From the NCBI GenBank assembly GCA_947503835.1, contig CANNFM010000003.1, positions 186,001-250,000 of the forward strand: a stretch of 64,000 nt of DNA. Reading direction: 5' to 3'. This document shows, piece after piece, positions 1 through 8,613 of this stretch. The notes beneath the pieces are model-generated. The model was not told where the DNA came from. It saw nothing but the letters and a program-made list of their open reading frames with translations, and ran no database searches. The position numbers were made by a program, and so were the translations under genes. Numbering within the stretch: position 1 is the first letter of the stretch; each line of letters opens with the position of its first letter. Origin of the DNA: an uncultured Aquimarina sp. (lineage in GTDB: Bacteria; Bacteroidota; Bacteroidia; Flavobacteriales; Flavobacteriaceae).

Positions 1-1
1 T

Positions 2-577
2 GCTGCTGTATATGCAGCTACTACAGAGCCTGGTATTGTTTGTATTTTAGGTACCGGTTCTAATAGTTGTTATTATGATGGAGATGATATTCATATGTCG
101 GTTGATTCACTGGGGTATATTCTTATGGATGAAGCAAGTGGAAACTATTTTGGAAAACGATTAATTCGTGATTATTATTACAAAAGAATGCCTCCTGAGG
201 TTGCTGCAGAATTTGAAAAACGTTTTGATCTTTCTTCAGATGCTATAAAAGCGAATTTATATAAAAAAGATAATCCTAATACCTATTTAGCATCTTTTGC
301 CGAATTTATTTTTACCAGCGAGCGTAACGGGTATTTTTATAAGATCGTTACCGAAGGTATTCAGGAATTTGTAGAAAATCGAGTATTGTGTTTCTCTGAA
401 GCTCAAAATGTTCCAATTCACTTTATAGGATCGATAGCCCATTTTAGCGAAGACATTATTAGAGCAGCAGTATGGCCTTATCATCTTACCGTTGGAAATA
501 TAGTAAGAAGACCGATTGATGGGATTATTGATTATTACAGAAACGAAGTCATAAAAAAAAAAGTAAATAAAGTCTGA
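2..577 (+). CDS. BadF/BadG-type N-acetylglucosamine kinase-like ATPase, 3' part
   Basis: The frame is open from the left edge of the window, so the 5' end lies outside. The visible part starts AAVYAATTEPGIVCILGTGSN, the second phosphate-binding loop (GTGSN) of the ASKHA sugar-kinase/BadF fold, followed by an SLGYILMDEASGNYFGK segment typical of the Bacteroidota N-acetylglucosamine kinase-like branch (usually about 280 aa; about 191 aa are seen here). It probably phosphorylates an amino sugar in the cytoplasm. The family also contains CoA-dehydratase activators, but those carry a 4Fe-4S cysteine pair that I do not see. It ends in a weak bidirectional hairpin shared with the convergent sensor-kinase gene. 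Confidence 0.8.
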   Translation, partial: AAVYAATTEPGIVCILGTGSNSCYYDGDDIHMSVDSLGYILMDEASGNYFGKRLIRDYYYKRMPPEVAAEFEKRFDLSSDAIKANLYKKDNPNTYLASFAEFIFTSERNGYFYKIVTEGIQEFVENRVLCFSEAQNVPIHFIGSIAHFSEDIIRAAVWPYHLTVGNIVRRPIDGIIDYYRNEVIKKKVNKV

Positions 578-592
578 AATTCAGGCTTTTAA
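570..592. terminator. Short bidirectional hairpin between convergent genes
   Basis: AAGTCTGAA and TTCAGGCTT pair with one G-U wobble around a minimal loop and are followed by TTTT. It lies between the stop codons of two convergent genes and overlaps the end of the upstream one. Confidence 0.45.
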
Positions 593-602
593 TAGGTAAA
601 CT

Positions 603-2426
603 TTATGATGTAGTGGTACTATTGTAATTTAACGTTACTCGTGTTCCTTCTCCAGGAGATGAATTAATGAATATTCTTCCATTAATATAATTCATGCGTT
701 CTTTCATGAAGAACAATCCCATGCCTCCTTCAGCATTATTAGCAGGCTTAGTAGGGATGTTTTTAATATCAAACCCTTTTCCATTATCATCAATAGTAAT
801 ACTCAAAACAGTATCAGAATGAGTGACAGAAATCATAATAAAATTTGATTGTGCATACTTAATTGCATTGTTTACTGCTTCTTGCGTAACACGATACAAA
901 TTGGTTTCAACTAATGAATTAAATCTCTGATCAAAATTAGATTTGTTTTCAAAGATGATATTCTTACTGGTTAATTTAGAAAGCTCTTTTGCCATTTTCT
1001 GAAGTGCAATTGAGATTCCATAATCTTTCAACTCTGGAGGAGTAAGATTAAAGGTTGCAATACGTACACCTTGTATCAAATCTTCTGATATTTTCTTTAA
1101 ACCGTCGATTCTCTGACTAGCTTTTTCAAGGTTATTTAGATTGATAGCCTCTATATTAAGCTTAAGTGCGGTAAGCATTTGCCCAATACTATCATGAATT
1201 TCTTTTGCGATTCGTTTTCGTTCTTCTTCTTGTGCTTCTACAATTTGACTGGCATTAGATTTTTGTAAATCTTCTTTTTCTTTGTACTGGGCGGCAGTTA
1301 ATCGCTCAACTTCTTTTTGAGCATCTTTTCGCTTAGAGATGTTAGAACACAACACTAATCTCTCCGAAGTTCCATGTTCTTTAAATACCGTAATAATAGA
1401 TATGTCTAACCAGACTTTCTCTCCAGATGCTGTTTTAAATTCAAATTCTTCATTAAAAACGCCGCCTTTGTTTTGAGTGATAAGGCCTAATAGTTTATTT
1501 TTTTGAACTTCACTTAAATTCATAAGATCAGAAAGATATTTTCTTTCATAATTCTGTTCAATTCCTAATAATTTGGCAAAGCGCCCGCCCAAATTAATTA
1601 GTGCTCCTTGCTCATCAACCCTTGCATATAGAAGAGTTTGATCAATAGCTTTAGTGAGCGATACTAATTCCTGCATGCTTTCTTCTTGAACCTTTCTTAG
1701 TTCTTCTGCCCGAGAAGCCATTTGTTCGGCTTTTTTTTGTGAAACTAGTAAGTTTGAGATTGTCTTTTTTATGCTCAGAGCCACCGGTCTAAATAGCAAG
1801 AAAAATTCAAAAATCAGAATAAGGATGATAAATCCGAATAAAAGCAATTCAATCTTTTTTAAACTAGAAACTTTCTGTTGAGCTTCCTTTTCGTATTGAA
1901 ATACAATAGCATCCATCTGTTTTAGAAATAGGGGCTCATTTAAAATTACGGTTTCGAGATGAGGTTTTAATTGTTGATGGTCTATGGTATCTTTATTGAT
2001 CAACTTAATTGCCTGAATACTGTTCAGATAAATTGAATTAAAGTACGGTTGTAATGCAGTAAACATTTTTTTGATCTCAATACTATCCCTATTTTTCCTT
2101 TGTATCGAATCATTATACTGTGCGAGGTTTTCATGAGATTTTTTCCAAAGTTCAAGAGTAGACTGAAGATCTTTAATGTATGATGTTTTTAATGTATTGT
2201 CCTTTAAATCAGATAGCAGAAGTATTTCTTTAGATAACTTTTGGCTAAGCATTCTTTGTCTACCTGAAAGATTAATGATTCTGGAATCATCAATTTGAGA
2301 GTTTAAATATCGCTGTATAAAAAATTGCCCTCCTATTGTGAATAGAGCAATAGCTCCTAAAGCAATAATATATATTTTACTTAGGCGCCCAAAAGTTTGG
2401 TGGTCTAAAGTTTCCCTTTTATTCAA
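603..2426 (-). CDS. NIT/PilJ-domain sensor histidine kinase (NarX-like role)
   Basis: 607 aa. TM1 is at about 18-36. A periplasmic type-IV-pili-MCP N-terminal (PilJ/NIT-like) domain follows, with the P-box-like stretch INLSGRQRMLSQKLSKE at 51-67; TM2 is at about 192-212. Next come a coiled coil, a PAS domain (about 255-368) and a HisKA_3 dimerisation domain with EEERKRIAKEIHDSIGQ (phospho-acceptor His411). The HATPase_c has NAIKYAQ, DNGKGFD and GGMGLFFMKER. It is last in the porin-nirB-nirD-DUF4202 run, 10 nt after the DUF4202 gene. The NarX-type sensor motif and the location suggest it senses nitrate/nitrite and phosphorylates the NarL-type regulator at 7918. That pairing is inferred; domain recognition is strong. 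Confidence 0.88.
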   Translation of the reverse strand: MNKRETLDHQTFGRLSKIYIIALGAIALFTIGGQFFIQRYLNSQIDDSRIINLSGRQRMLSQKLSKEILLLSDLKDNTLKTSYIKDLQSTLELWKKSHENLAQYNDSIQRKNRDSIEIKKMFTALQPYFNSIYLNSIQAIKLINKDTIDHQQLKPHLETVILNEPLFLKQMDAIVFQYEKEAQQKVSSLKKIELLLFGFIILILIFEFFLLFRPVALSIKKTISNLLVSQKKAEQMASRAEELRKVQEESMQELVSLTKAIDQTLLYARVDEQGALINLGGRFAKLLGIEQNYERKYLSDLMNLSEVQKNKLLGLITQNKGGVFNEEFEFKTASGEKVWLDISIITVFKEHGTSERLVLCSNISKRKDAQKEVERLTAAQYKEKEDLQKSNASQIVEAQEEERKRIAKEIHDSIGQMLTALKLNIEAINLNNLEKASQRIDGLKKISEDLIQGVRIATFNLTPPELKDYGISIALQKMAKELSKLTSKNIIFENKSNFDQRFNSLVETNLYRVTQEAVNNAIKYAQSNFIMISVTHSDTVLSITIDDNGKGFDIKNIPTKPANNAEGGMGLFFMKERMNYINGRIFINSSPGEGTRVTLNYNSTTTS

Positions 2427-2436
2427 AGTAACAGGA

Positions 2437-3021
2437 TTATGCCAAGGCTTGTTTTATCAAATCTAATGCTTTTTCTGAGTATGATAGCTCTAATGCAGCT
2501 TTATGACCATTTTCAGACATCTTACGCCAGGTTTTTTGTAAAATATCAATTACTTTTTCTTTAGAATGTTTTGTTAAAAACTCTTCATAATAGAAATTAA
2601 GAAATACCAAACAGATTACATCTTCCAGGGCTTGTGTTTCTTCGTCTTTCTTTAATTTTTTTTTCTGAATCAAAAAAGAAACTCTATCGATGATTTCTGT
2701 GGCGTAACCAATTTCTTGTAGTATGGTTGATGCTTTTGAAGCATGAAATTTCTTTAATTCTTCCCTCCATTTTAGATACCCTACGCGATCCATGGGATAG
2801 CTGTTTCTTGGGATTTCCCATCTACAAATATGTTGTGATCTTGCCGCTAATTTTAAAGCATCAGAAGCATTAGGTTCAAACGTTTCTAAGGTTTGGGTCA
2901 TTCGTTGTGCGTAGAGTAGCTCTTTAGCAATTATTTGCCCATCTACCTCTTCTTTGTTTGGATCTTGAGCATTGGCCTTATCAAACAGGATATAGGCTTC
3001 AGATAATGTATCGGTTGGCAT
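2437..3021 (-). CDS. DUF4202 family protein
   Basis: 194 aa, no signal peptide or membrane segment. It resembles DUF4202, an all-helical family repeatedly found next to assimilatory nitrite-reductase genes in several phyla. Conserved-looking polar residues include RSQHICRWEIPR (about 66-77) and a late E-D pair (LEDVICLVF), reminiscent of HD-type metal sites; catalysis is unproven. Older annotations call such proteins glutamyl-tRNA synthetase, which the sequence does not support because HIGH and KMSKS motifs are absent. It lies between nirD and the sensor-kinase gene on the same strand, so it is probably co-transcribed with nitrite reduction. Confidence 0.75.
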   Translation of the reverse strand: MPTDTLSEAYILFDKANAQDPNKEEVDGQIIAKELLYAQRMTQTLETFEPNASDALKLAARSQHICRWEIPRNSYPMDRVGYLKWREELKKFHASKASTILQEIGYATEIIDRVSFLIQKKKLKKDEETQALEDVICLVFLNFYYEEFLTKHSKEKVIDILQKTWRKMSENGHKAALELSYSEKALDLIKQALA

Positions 3022-3108
3022 AAAAGTGTATAATTTGGTCTACTAACAAAGTTAGGTTTTTTTAATCAGACCTGACATATCTTAAGGGGCTAGAGATTAA
3101 TTTTTCAA

Positions 3109-3486
3109 CTATTCAGAAAAGCCGACATAGACTATATTATCTTCAATTTTTACAGGGTATGTAGCAATAGGAGCTAGATCTCCATTAAGGTTTTCTCCAT
3201 TCTCTAATGAGAAAGTCTTTTTGTGCATTGGGCATGCTACTTTTGGAATCCCATTTTGATCTCCAATCATACCTCTACTTAGTACCATCTCCATTTTATG
3301 CGGACAAACATTTTGGCAGGCATACCAGGTATTCTTTCTTTCGAAATTAAAAACTGCAATCTGTTTTCCTTTATACTTAATACACGCACCGCCATTTTTT
3401 GGAAAATCACTTACTGTAGCAGCTTCAAACCATACATTTACATCTTCTATTGTAGTGGTTTTATATATTTCTAAAATTTCTTCCAT
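3109..3486 (-). CDS. nirD: Nitrite reductase small subunit, Rieske type
   Basis: 125 aa, cytoplasmic. It carries a full Rieske-type [2Fe-2S] ligand set: C-P-H in CQNVCPHKMEM and C-P-M-H in ACPMHKKTF. E. coli NirD lacks these ligands, so this belongs to the Rieske-bearing NirD branch. It is the partner of the siroheme subunit encoded immediately upstream on the same strand. The 176-nt gap to nirB holds an intergenic palindromic repeat, which could reduce coupling between the two genes. Confidence 0.92.
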   Translation of the reverse strand: MEEILEIYKTTTIEDVNVWFEAATVSDFPKNGGACIKYKGKQIAVFNFERKNTWYACQNVCPHKMEMVLSRGMIGDQNGIPKVACPMHKKTFSLENGENLNGDLAPIATYPVKIEDNIVYVGFSE

Positions 3487-3512
3487 AATTACATTGTTTA
3501 TTACTAAAAACC

Positions 3513-3607
3513 GTCAATTCGAGTGCTTCGACAAAGGAGAAGTGTATCGAGAATAGGTTTTGAATTCAAATTACTTGCTTGTCTATCGTCAGACAGGTTT
3601 TCGATAC
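3513..3607. repeat. Palindromic intergenic repeat, copy 1
   Basis: Positions 3513-3565 closely match 58467-58521 (shared blocks ATTCGAGT, CTTCGACA, GGAGAAGTGTATCGAGAATA, TTTTGAAT). GTATCGA at 3544 is repeated inverted as TCGATAC at 3601. It is non-coding and sits between nirB and nirD. It resembles REP-like intergenic elements of flavobacterial genomes. Confidence 0.7.
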
Positions 3608-3662
3608 TTCATCCACTATTATGGATAACAGTTAAACCGACGCTATTTTGATTATAACTTTT

Positions 3663-6179
3663 CTATTTCCAGTGTTCAGGCATTTTCTGATTACGTAATG
3701 GAACAAAAACTAAATTATCATCGGGTTCATCGGTGTTTACAAAATGATTAAATCGTTTCATAATCTCTTTGTCCTGTATTGCTTGGGTCCATTCACATTG
3801 AAAAGTGTTTACTAATTTTGACATTTCTTCTTCTAATCCTTCTGCAAGACCAAGTTTATCATTAATAACTACCTCTTTAAGGTACTCAATGCCTCCTTCT
3901 AATGTATCTAACCATTTTGCTGTTCTTTGTAATGGAGCCGCTGTTCTGATATAAAACATTAAGAATCTATCCAAATATTTGATTACTGTTTCGTTATCAA
4001 TTTGTTCTGCTAATAGTTCTGCATGTTTTGGATTTGCACCGCCATTACCACATACATAAAGATTCCATCCGCCTTCTACAGCGATCACTCCAAAATCTTT
4101 ACATCGTGCTTCGGCACATTCTCTAATACATCCTGATACACCTCCTTTTAGTTTATGGGGAGATCGAAGACCTTTATAACGTTCTTCTAGTTCTATGGCA
4201 AAACTCACACTTTCATCCATACCATACCTGCACCAAGTTGACCCTACGCAGCTTTTTACGGTACGTAATGATTTACCATAGGCGTGACCACTCTCGAAGC
4301 CATGATCAATTAAGTCTTTCCAAATCTTTGGTAATTGATCTAATCGAGCTCCGAAAAAATCTACACGTTGCCCACCAGTGATTTTGGTATATAGGTCGTA
4401 TTTTTTTCCTACTTGACCCAAAACGATTAATTTTTCTGGGGTAATTTCTCCTCCGGGAATTCTCGGTACAACAGAGTAGGTGCCATTACGTTGGATATTG
4501 GCAAGAAAACGATCATTAGAATCTTGTATTGGTGCTTCCTCATTTGCTGTGTCTGCATAAATACTAGCCATGATAGAGGCTATTAATGGCTTGCAGGTTT
4601 CGCATCCATCTCCTTTACCATGATGATCTATTACTTCATCAAACTTTCTGTATCCTTTCAATTTTACAATATCAAAAAGCTCTTGTCTGTTATATTCAAA
4701 ATGCTCGCATATAGTATCTTTTACCTCTTTGCCTAAGGATTTTAATGTAGCGTCTACAAGATCTTTTACCATGGGCTTACAACCTCCGCAACCTGTTCCG
4801 GCTTTGGTACAAGTAATTACATCTCCTAAATTGTCGCATGTACCCTCTTGAATTACTCCGCAAATAGTACCTTTACTAATACTTTCACAAGAGCAAATTT
4901 GAGCGTCATCTGGCAAATCCATAACGTCTCCTAAAAGTGATCCGCTATCACCACCACGATTCCCAAGAATTAAATCTTCTGGATTTTCGGGTAGTTTCAT
5001 TGCGGTATTATAGATTTGAAACAGAGCATTATAATCTGAAGAATCTCCAATAAGTATACCTCCTAATAATTTTGTTCCATCTTTGGAGACATTGATTCGT
5101 TTATATATTCCGTTACGTTTGTTTTCGTAAACTATGGCATCGGTATCATCTCCATCAGATAAAGCATCTCCAAAACTAGCAACCTCGGTACCTATAAGTT
5201 TTAATTGGGTAGACATATCAATATGTTCTACCATCGTATTATCACTGTTTCCTGTAATTTGAGACATTGCTATTTCTGCCATGTCATACCCAGGAGCTAC
5301 TAATCCATAGATCATGTTGTTGTATAATGCTACTTCACCGATCGCATAGATATAATCATCAGAAGTTTTCATTTTATGATCTACAATGATGCCACCTCGT
5401 AAGCCTGCTTCCAGTCCACACTCTTTTGCGACTTCATCACGTGGTCTAATACCGGCCGAAATGACTAGCATATCAACTTTAAGTTCAGTATTATCTACAT
5501 ATTGTAATCCTTCAATAGCATGGCCACCTTGAATAAAGTCAGTTTGCTTGCTTAGATGCACGCTTAGCCCTAAACTTTCAATTTTTGCCTGAAGCATATC
5601 ACTACCGCCTTGATCAAGTTGTCTGGGCATTAGTCGAGGAGCAAACTCTACAACATGTGCGTCTAATCCTAATTCTTTAACAGCATTAGCAGCTTCAAGT
5701 CCTAATAGGCCTCCTCCAAGTACAGCTGCCTGAGTTTTTCCTTCAGCTTTTAACTTTTTAGCATAGCTTTCAATTGCCTCAAGATCTTCAATAGTTCTAT
5801 ATACAAATACGCCTTCTTTTTCTACTCCTGGGATAGGGGGTACAAATGCAGATGATCCAGTAGCCAAAACTAAATAATCATAAGAGTATGTATCGCCTCG
5901 ATGATTGGCTACTGTTTTGTCTTCTCTGTTGATTTCAGTAATCATTTCAGAAGTATGAAGATCAATATTGTTTTCTTCATACCAGGATACAGAAGACATA
6001 CTTAGATCTTCAGCAGTTTTTCCTGCATAAAATTCGCTTAAGTGGACTCTATCATAAGCTCTTCTGGGCTCTTCTCCAAAAACAGTAAGCTTATATTCAC
6101 CAAATTTTTCTGAGGCTGCAAATTTTTCACAAAACTTATAGCCTACCATTCCGTTACCTATTACAACTACCTTCTTCAT
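3663..6179 (-). CDS. nirB: NAD(P)H-dependent assimilatory nitrite reductase, large subunit
   Basis: 838 aa, full length for NirB. Order: FAD/NAD-binding reductase starting VVVIGNGMVGYKF (1-400); two BFD-like [2Fe-2S] domains (CSCES..., then GCGGCKP at about 425-480 and CETCKP at about 535); a ferredoxin-like half domain (about 555-620); and the siroheme/4Fe-4S domain with CVGSTWC and GGVSGCIRECAEARC (about 645-690) supplying the four cysteines. It reduces nitrite to ammonium in the cytoplasm with NirD. The start at 6179 is supported by the shared nitrate-locus promoter ending about 20 nt upstream. Confidence 0.96.
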   Translation of the reverse strand: MKKVVVIGNGMVGYKFCEKFAASEKFGEYKLTVFGEEPRRAYDRVHLSEFYAGKTAEDLSMSSVSWYEENNIDLHTSEMITEINREDKTVANHRGDTYSYDYLVLATGSSAFVPPIPGVEKEGVFVYRTIEDLEAIESYAKKLKAEGKTQAAVLGGGLLGLEAANAVKELGLDAHVVEFAPRLMPRQLDQGGSDMLQAKIESLGLSVHLSKQTDFIQGGHAIEGLQYVDNTELKVDMLVISAGIRPRDEVAKECGLEAGLRGGIIVDHKMKTSDDYIYAIGEVALYNNMIYGLVAPGYDMAEIAMSQITGNSDNTMVEHIDMSTQLKLIGTEVASFGDALSDGDDTDAIVYENKRNGIYKRINVSKDGTKLLGGILIGDSSDYNALFQIYNTAMKLPENPEDLILGNRGGDSGSLLGDVMDLPDDAQICSCESISKGTICGVIQEGTCDNLGDVITCTKAGTGCGGCKPMVKDLVDATLKSLGKEVKDTICEHFEYNRQELFDIVKLKGYRKFDEVIDHHGKGDGCETCKPLIASIMASIYADTANEEAPIQDSNDRFLANIQRNGTYSVVPRIPGGEITPEKLIVLGQVGKKYDLYTKITGGQRVDFFGARLDQLPKIWKDLIDHGFESGHAYGKSLRTVKSCVGSTWCRYGMDESVSFAIELEERYKGLRSPHKLKGGVSGCIRECAEARCKDFGVIAVEGGWNLYVCGNGGANPKHAELLAEQIDNETVIKYLDRFLMFYIRTAAPLQRTAKWLDTLEGGIEYLKEVVINDKLGLAEGLEEEMSKLVNTFQCEWTQAIQDKEIMKRFNHFVNTDEPDDNLVFVPLRNQKMPEHWK

Positions 6180-6198
6180 AAATTAAGTATTTATAATT

Positions 6199-6219
6199 CA
6201 AAATTAAGTATTAATACGT
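6199..6219 (-). promoter_or_regulatory. nirB promoter with shared nitrate-locus palindrome
   Basis: On the minus strand the palindrome-like ACGTATTAATACTT (6219-6206) runs directly into TAATTTTG (6206-6199), a match to the Bacteroidota -7 element TAnnTTTG. The same element in the same register precedes three other transcription units here. A perfect AATTACGTAATT palindrome lies upstream at 6234-6245. Confidence 0.7.
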
Positions 6220-6287
6220 ATTTAAATAGTAAGAATTACGTAATTATGAGTACGTCACATTGAGAATTTCCAAAAAATAAATAAGTA

Positions 6288-6313
6288 ACCCTGCAAAAAT
6301 CATTTTACAGGGT
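6288..6313 (-). terminator. Hairpin between the porin-like gene and nirB
   Basis: ACCCTG and CAGGGT pair, extended by AAAA/TTTT across one mismatch. On the minus strand an AT-rich, T-rich stretch follows. It would end transcription of the upstream gene (6346-7665), leaving nirB to its own promoter. Confidence 0.55.
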
Positions 6314-6345
6314 ATAACTTATAATAAATACGATGTTTGATTATA

Positions 6346-7665
6346 CTATTCTGTTGGAAGAGGAGCGGGTTTGGGGCTCCACTTTAAAAAGTTTGGTTTT
6401 ACTACTAGCATCGCCCAACCCCAGAACTGAGCATCGGCTGGTTCTGCGACTCCTTTTAGTAATTCCATTGAATCAGAGGCGAACATGTGTGAATACCCTA
6501 TTTTTAAAGTAGCAAAGGGTAATAATTTTTGAGTATAGACCAGGTCTACTTCTGTCCCGAGATAATCATCTACATCATCTCCCAGGCTTTCGGCTCCGGA
6601 AAAGTAATGTGCCTTTATGAGTAAGCTTGATTTTTCACCTGTTTTAATAACTGTTTTAGCATATATATCATTGAGTCCAACGTTATTTGCGTGGTTACCA
6701 ACATAGAAATAATCCATATATCCATTAAATTTGTGATTGGTACCAAAGATGGGAAAGAAAGATTTGATTTCGCCATCAGCTCCTCCGTTATCATCGCCAC
6801 TCAGAGTTTCAAAACCAAGGCCGAATAAAGTTTTTCCTGGCTTATAATTGATCTCTAACATGGCATTGTAAGCTGATAAATCAATATCTTCGGTAAACTC
6901 GCCCGTTTGTGCATATAGATTGGCCGCTATCGATAACCCCTTAGTAGGTTTGGCAACCAAATGTGTACCAAAAGTCTGACGATTCACATTACCATCAATT
7001 GGGGTTTGACCATCTGTTGGATCAAGATTTTGATAGGAGTTGTTGGCCAAAAGTAAACTCGCCGAGAATTTCTCCCAGTCTTTATGCAGCCAGGCATATG
7101 CCATTCCCTTATAATCGAATACTGCTCTGGCATTACCTGCGTTATTAGGGTCAAACAAGGTGGTTTGCGTGCTTATCCCATTTTGATTAAAAGCAATACC
7201 AAGATCTAGCTTAAATCCTTCTTTCGCATATTTGATTAGAGCGGCGTCATGAAACCTTCCTTGCATAGCCCAGTCCAGACCTCCAAAAATTCGTTGATCA
7301 TCATAAGACAGAGCTTGTCTTCCGAGTTTGGTAGACCAACCGCTTCCAAATTTGAAATCAATCCAGGCTTGGGCCAAAGAAAAACTATTGTTATTATCTG
7401 CAGCAGCAATTTGTGGAGTGTCTCCCCAAACACTTACGTCCTGAACGCTTACGTATGCAGAAAATTTTTCTTGTGTATATCCAAGTTTTAGTCGCGAACG
7501 TTGCTGTACAAATAATCCAGCATCAACCCCATCTGGGATTAGACTTCCAAAACCATTTAAATACTCTACTCGAGGCCTTATATCTGCATCAATACTTACC
7601 TCTTGTGCTTTTCCCTTAATTGCCACTACTAATAGAAGTAAGGCAATGTGTAACTTGTTTTTCAT
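6346..7665 (-). CDS. Alginate-export-family outer-membrane beta-barrel (candidate nitrate porin)
   Basis: 439 aa with a signal peptide (MKNKLHIALLLLVVAIKGKAQ) and many alternating amphipathic strands. Motifs such as IDADIRPRVEYLNGFG, RSRLKLGYTQ and GRQALSYDDQRIFGGLDWAMQGR are typical of the Alginate_exp family of outer-membrane channels. There is no alginate biosynthesis gene nearby. The gene sits inside the nitrate locus and its promoter carries the same palindrome as nirB, nrtA and nasA, so a role in passing nitrate or nitrite across the outer membrane is more likely; that role is inferred. Confidence 0.82.
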   Translation of the reverse strand: MKNKLHIALLLLVVAIKGKAQEVSIDADIRPRVEYLNGFGSLIPDGVDAGLFVQQRSRLKLGYTQEKFSAYVSVQDVSVWGDTPQIAAADNNNSFSLAQAWIDFKFGSGWSTKLGRQALSYDDQRIFGGLDWAMQGRFHDAALIKYAKEGFKLDLGIAFNQNGISTQTTLFDPNNAGNARAVFDYKGMAYAWLHKDWEKFSASLLLANNSYQNLDPTDGQTPIDGNVNRQTFGTHLVAKPTKGLSIAANLYAQTGEFTEDIDLSAYNAMLEINYKPGKTLFGLGFETLSGDDNGGADGEIKSFFPIFGTNHKFNGYMDYFYVGNHANNVGLNDIYAKTVIKTGEKSSLLIKAHYFSGAESLGDDVDDYLGTEVDLVYTQKLLPFATLKIGYSHMFASDSMELLKGVAEPADAQFWGWAMLVVKPNFLKWSPKPAPLPTE

Positions 7666-7756
7666 GTAAGATAGTTTTTATTGTTCTGTAAATAAGAATA
7701 CAGAGCAAGTTTTAATTCGTCTCTTGTGATGATTCTATTAGTTATAAATTTTGATT

Positions 7757-7777
7757 CAAAACTAAGTATTTATACTT
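7757..7777 (-). promoter_or_regulatory. Promoter of the porin-like gene with shared palindrome
   Basis: AAGTATTTATACTT (7764-7777) is a near-perfect palindrome. Read on the minus strand it abuts TAGTTTTG (7764-7757), a TAnnTTTG -7 element, in the same register as at nirB, nrtA and nasA. An extra ATACGTAT palindrome lies at 7804-7811, centre to centre 37 bp upstream, the same distance as before nrtA. Confidence 0.7.
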
Positions 7778-7917
7778 ATTTTTTAAAGTTTTTTTATGTA
7801 AAAATACGTATGCTTTGTTCTTGATTATTTAATTTTTCGCAGCTACTTTTGAATAATTCATATATTTGATGGGTTGAGATTAATATTCAATCTTTAAATG
7901 ACATTTCGAACAGAGGC

Positions 7918-8601
7918 ATGATTAAAATAGTATTAGTAGATGACCATTTTATGGTTAGAGATGGTATTCGTGCCATTCTTGATGATAATGAAAATTATAA
8001 TGTAATTGGTGAGGCATCAAATGGGGTAGAGGGTATACAACTTGTTCGTAGTTTGAAGCCGGATATTGCTATTTGTGATATTCGCATGCCAGAGATGTCT
8101 GGGATAGAAATGGTACAGCAAATGATAGAAATGAAACTAGAAACTAGGTATATAATGTTGTCCATGCATGACTCTGATGAGTATATTCTGCAGTCTATAA
8201 ACGCAGGTGCAGATGGATACCTTCTTAAAGGTTCTAGTAAAGAAGAGTTTCTTAAAGCGCTTTCTGTAGTGAGTAAGGGAGAAAAATATTTTAGTGGGGA
8301 TGTTTCTTCAATTTTAGTAAGAAAGATAAAATCCGGAAGTATCGATGAGACTTCTGAGGTAAAATTATCAGATAATTCTTTACTAGAAGAAAAGAAGGAT
8401 AATCCTTTTGATTTAACCAAGAGAGAAAATCAAATTCTTCTTCTTGCAATTTCTGGAAAGACTAATAAAGACATCGCTGAAGAACTTAAAATAAGTAGGA
8501 GAACTACTGAAGTTCATCGATTTAATCTGATGAAAAAAATGGGAGTAAAAAATGTGTTAGAGTTAAGTAGCAAGGCTAGGGAACATGGTATGATTCCCTA
8601 G
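7918..8601 (+). CDS. NarL/LuxR-type response regulator of the nitrate locus
   Basis: 227 aa. Receiver domain 1-120 with acidic pair DD at 8-9, phospho-acceptor Asp54 (ICDIRMPEMSG) and LKG near 105. A linker leads to a LuxR-type HTH (about 163-227: LTKRENQILLLAISGKTNKDIAEELKISRRTTEVHRFNLMKKMG). It is divergent from the porin-like gene. The HisKA_3 kinase at 603-2426 is the only obvious partner in the locus. NarL proteins bind heptamers related to TACYYMT, and the shared promoter palindrome contains TACTTAG/TACTTAA/TACTTAT, so this is the best candidate to bind it. Confidence 0.92.
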   Translation: MIKIVLVDDHFMVRDGIRAILDDNENYNVIGEASNGVEGIQLVRSLKPDIAICDIRMPEMSGIEMVQQMIEMKLETRYIMLSMHDSDEYILQSINAGADGYLLKGSSKEEFLKALSVVSKGEKYFSGDVSSILVRKIKSGSIDETSEVKLSDNSLLEEKKDNPFDLTKRENQILLLAISGKTNKDIAEELKISRRTTEVHRFNLMKKMGVKNVLELSSKAREHGMIP

Positions 8602-8602
8602 C
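8575..8602. terminator. Bidirectional hairpin overlapping the regulator stop codon
   Basis: GCTAGGGAA (8575-8583) and TTCCCTAGC (8594-8602) form a perfect 9-bp stem that includes the last codons and stop of the response regulator; TTTG follows. Only 12 nt separate the two convergent genes, so it probably serves both. Confidence 0.55.
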
Positions 8603-8613
8603 TTTGTCTTTAC

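Noticed and set aside
7995..8420. 141-codon frame antisense to the response regulator
   Set aside because: It is a shadow of the well-supported gene on the other strand and shows no domain.
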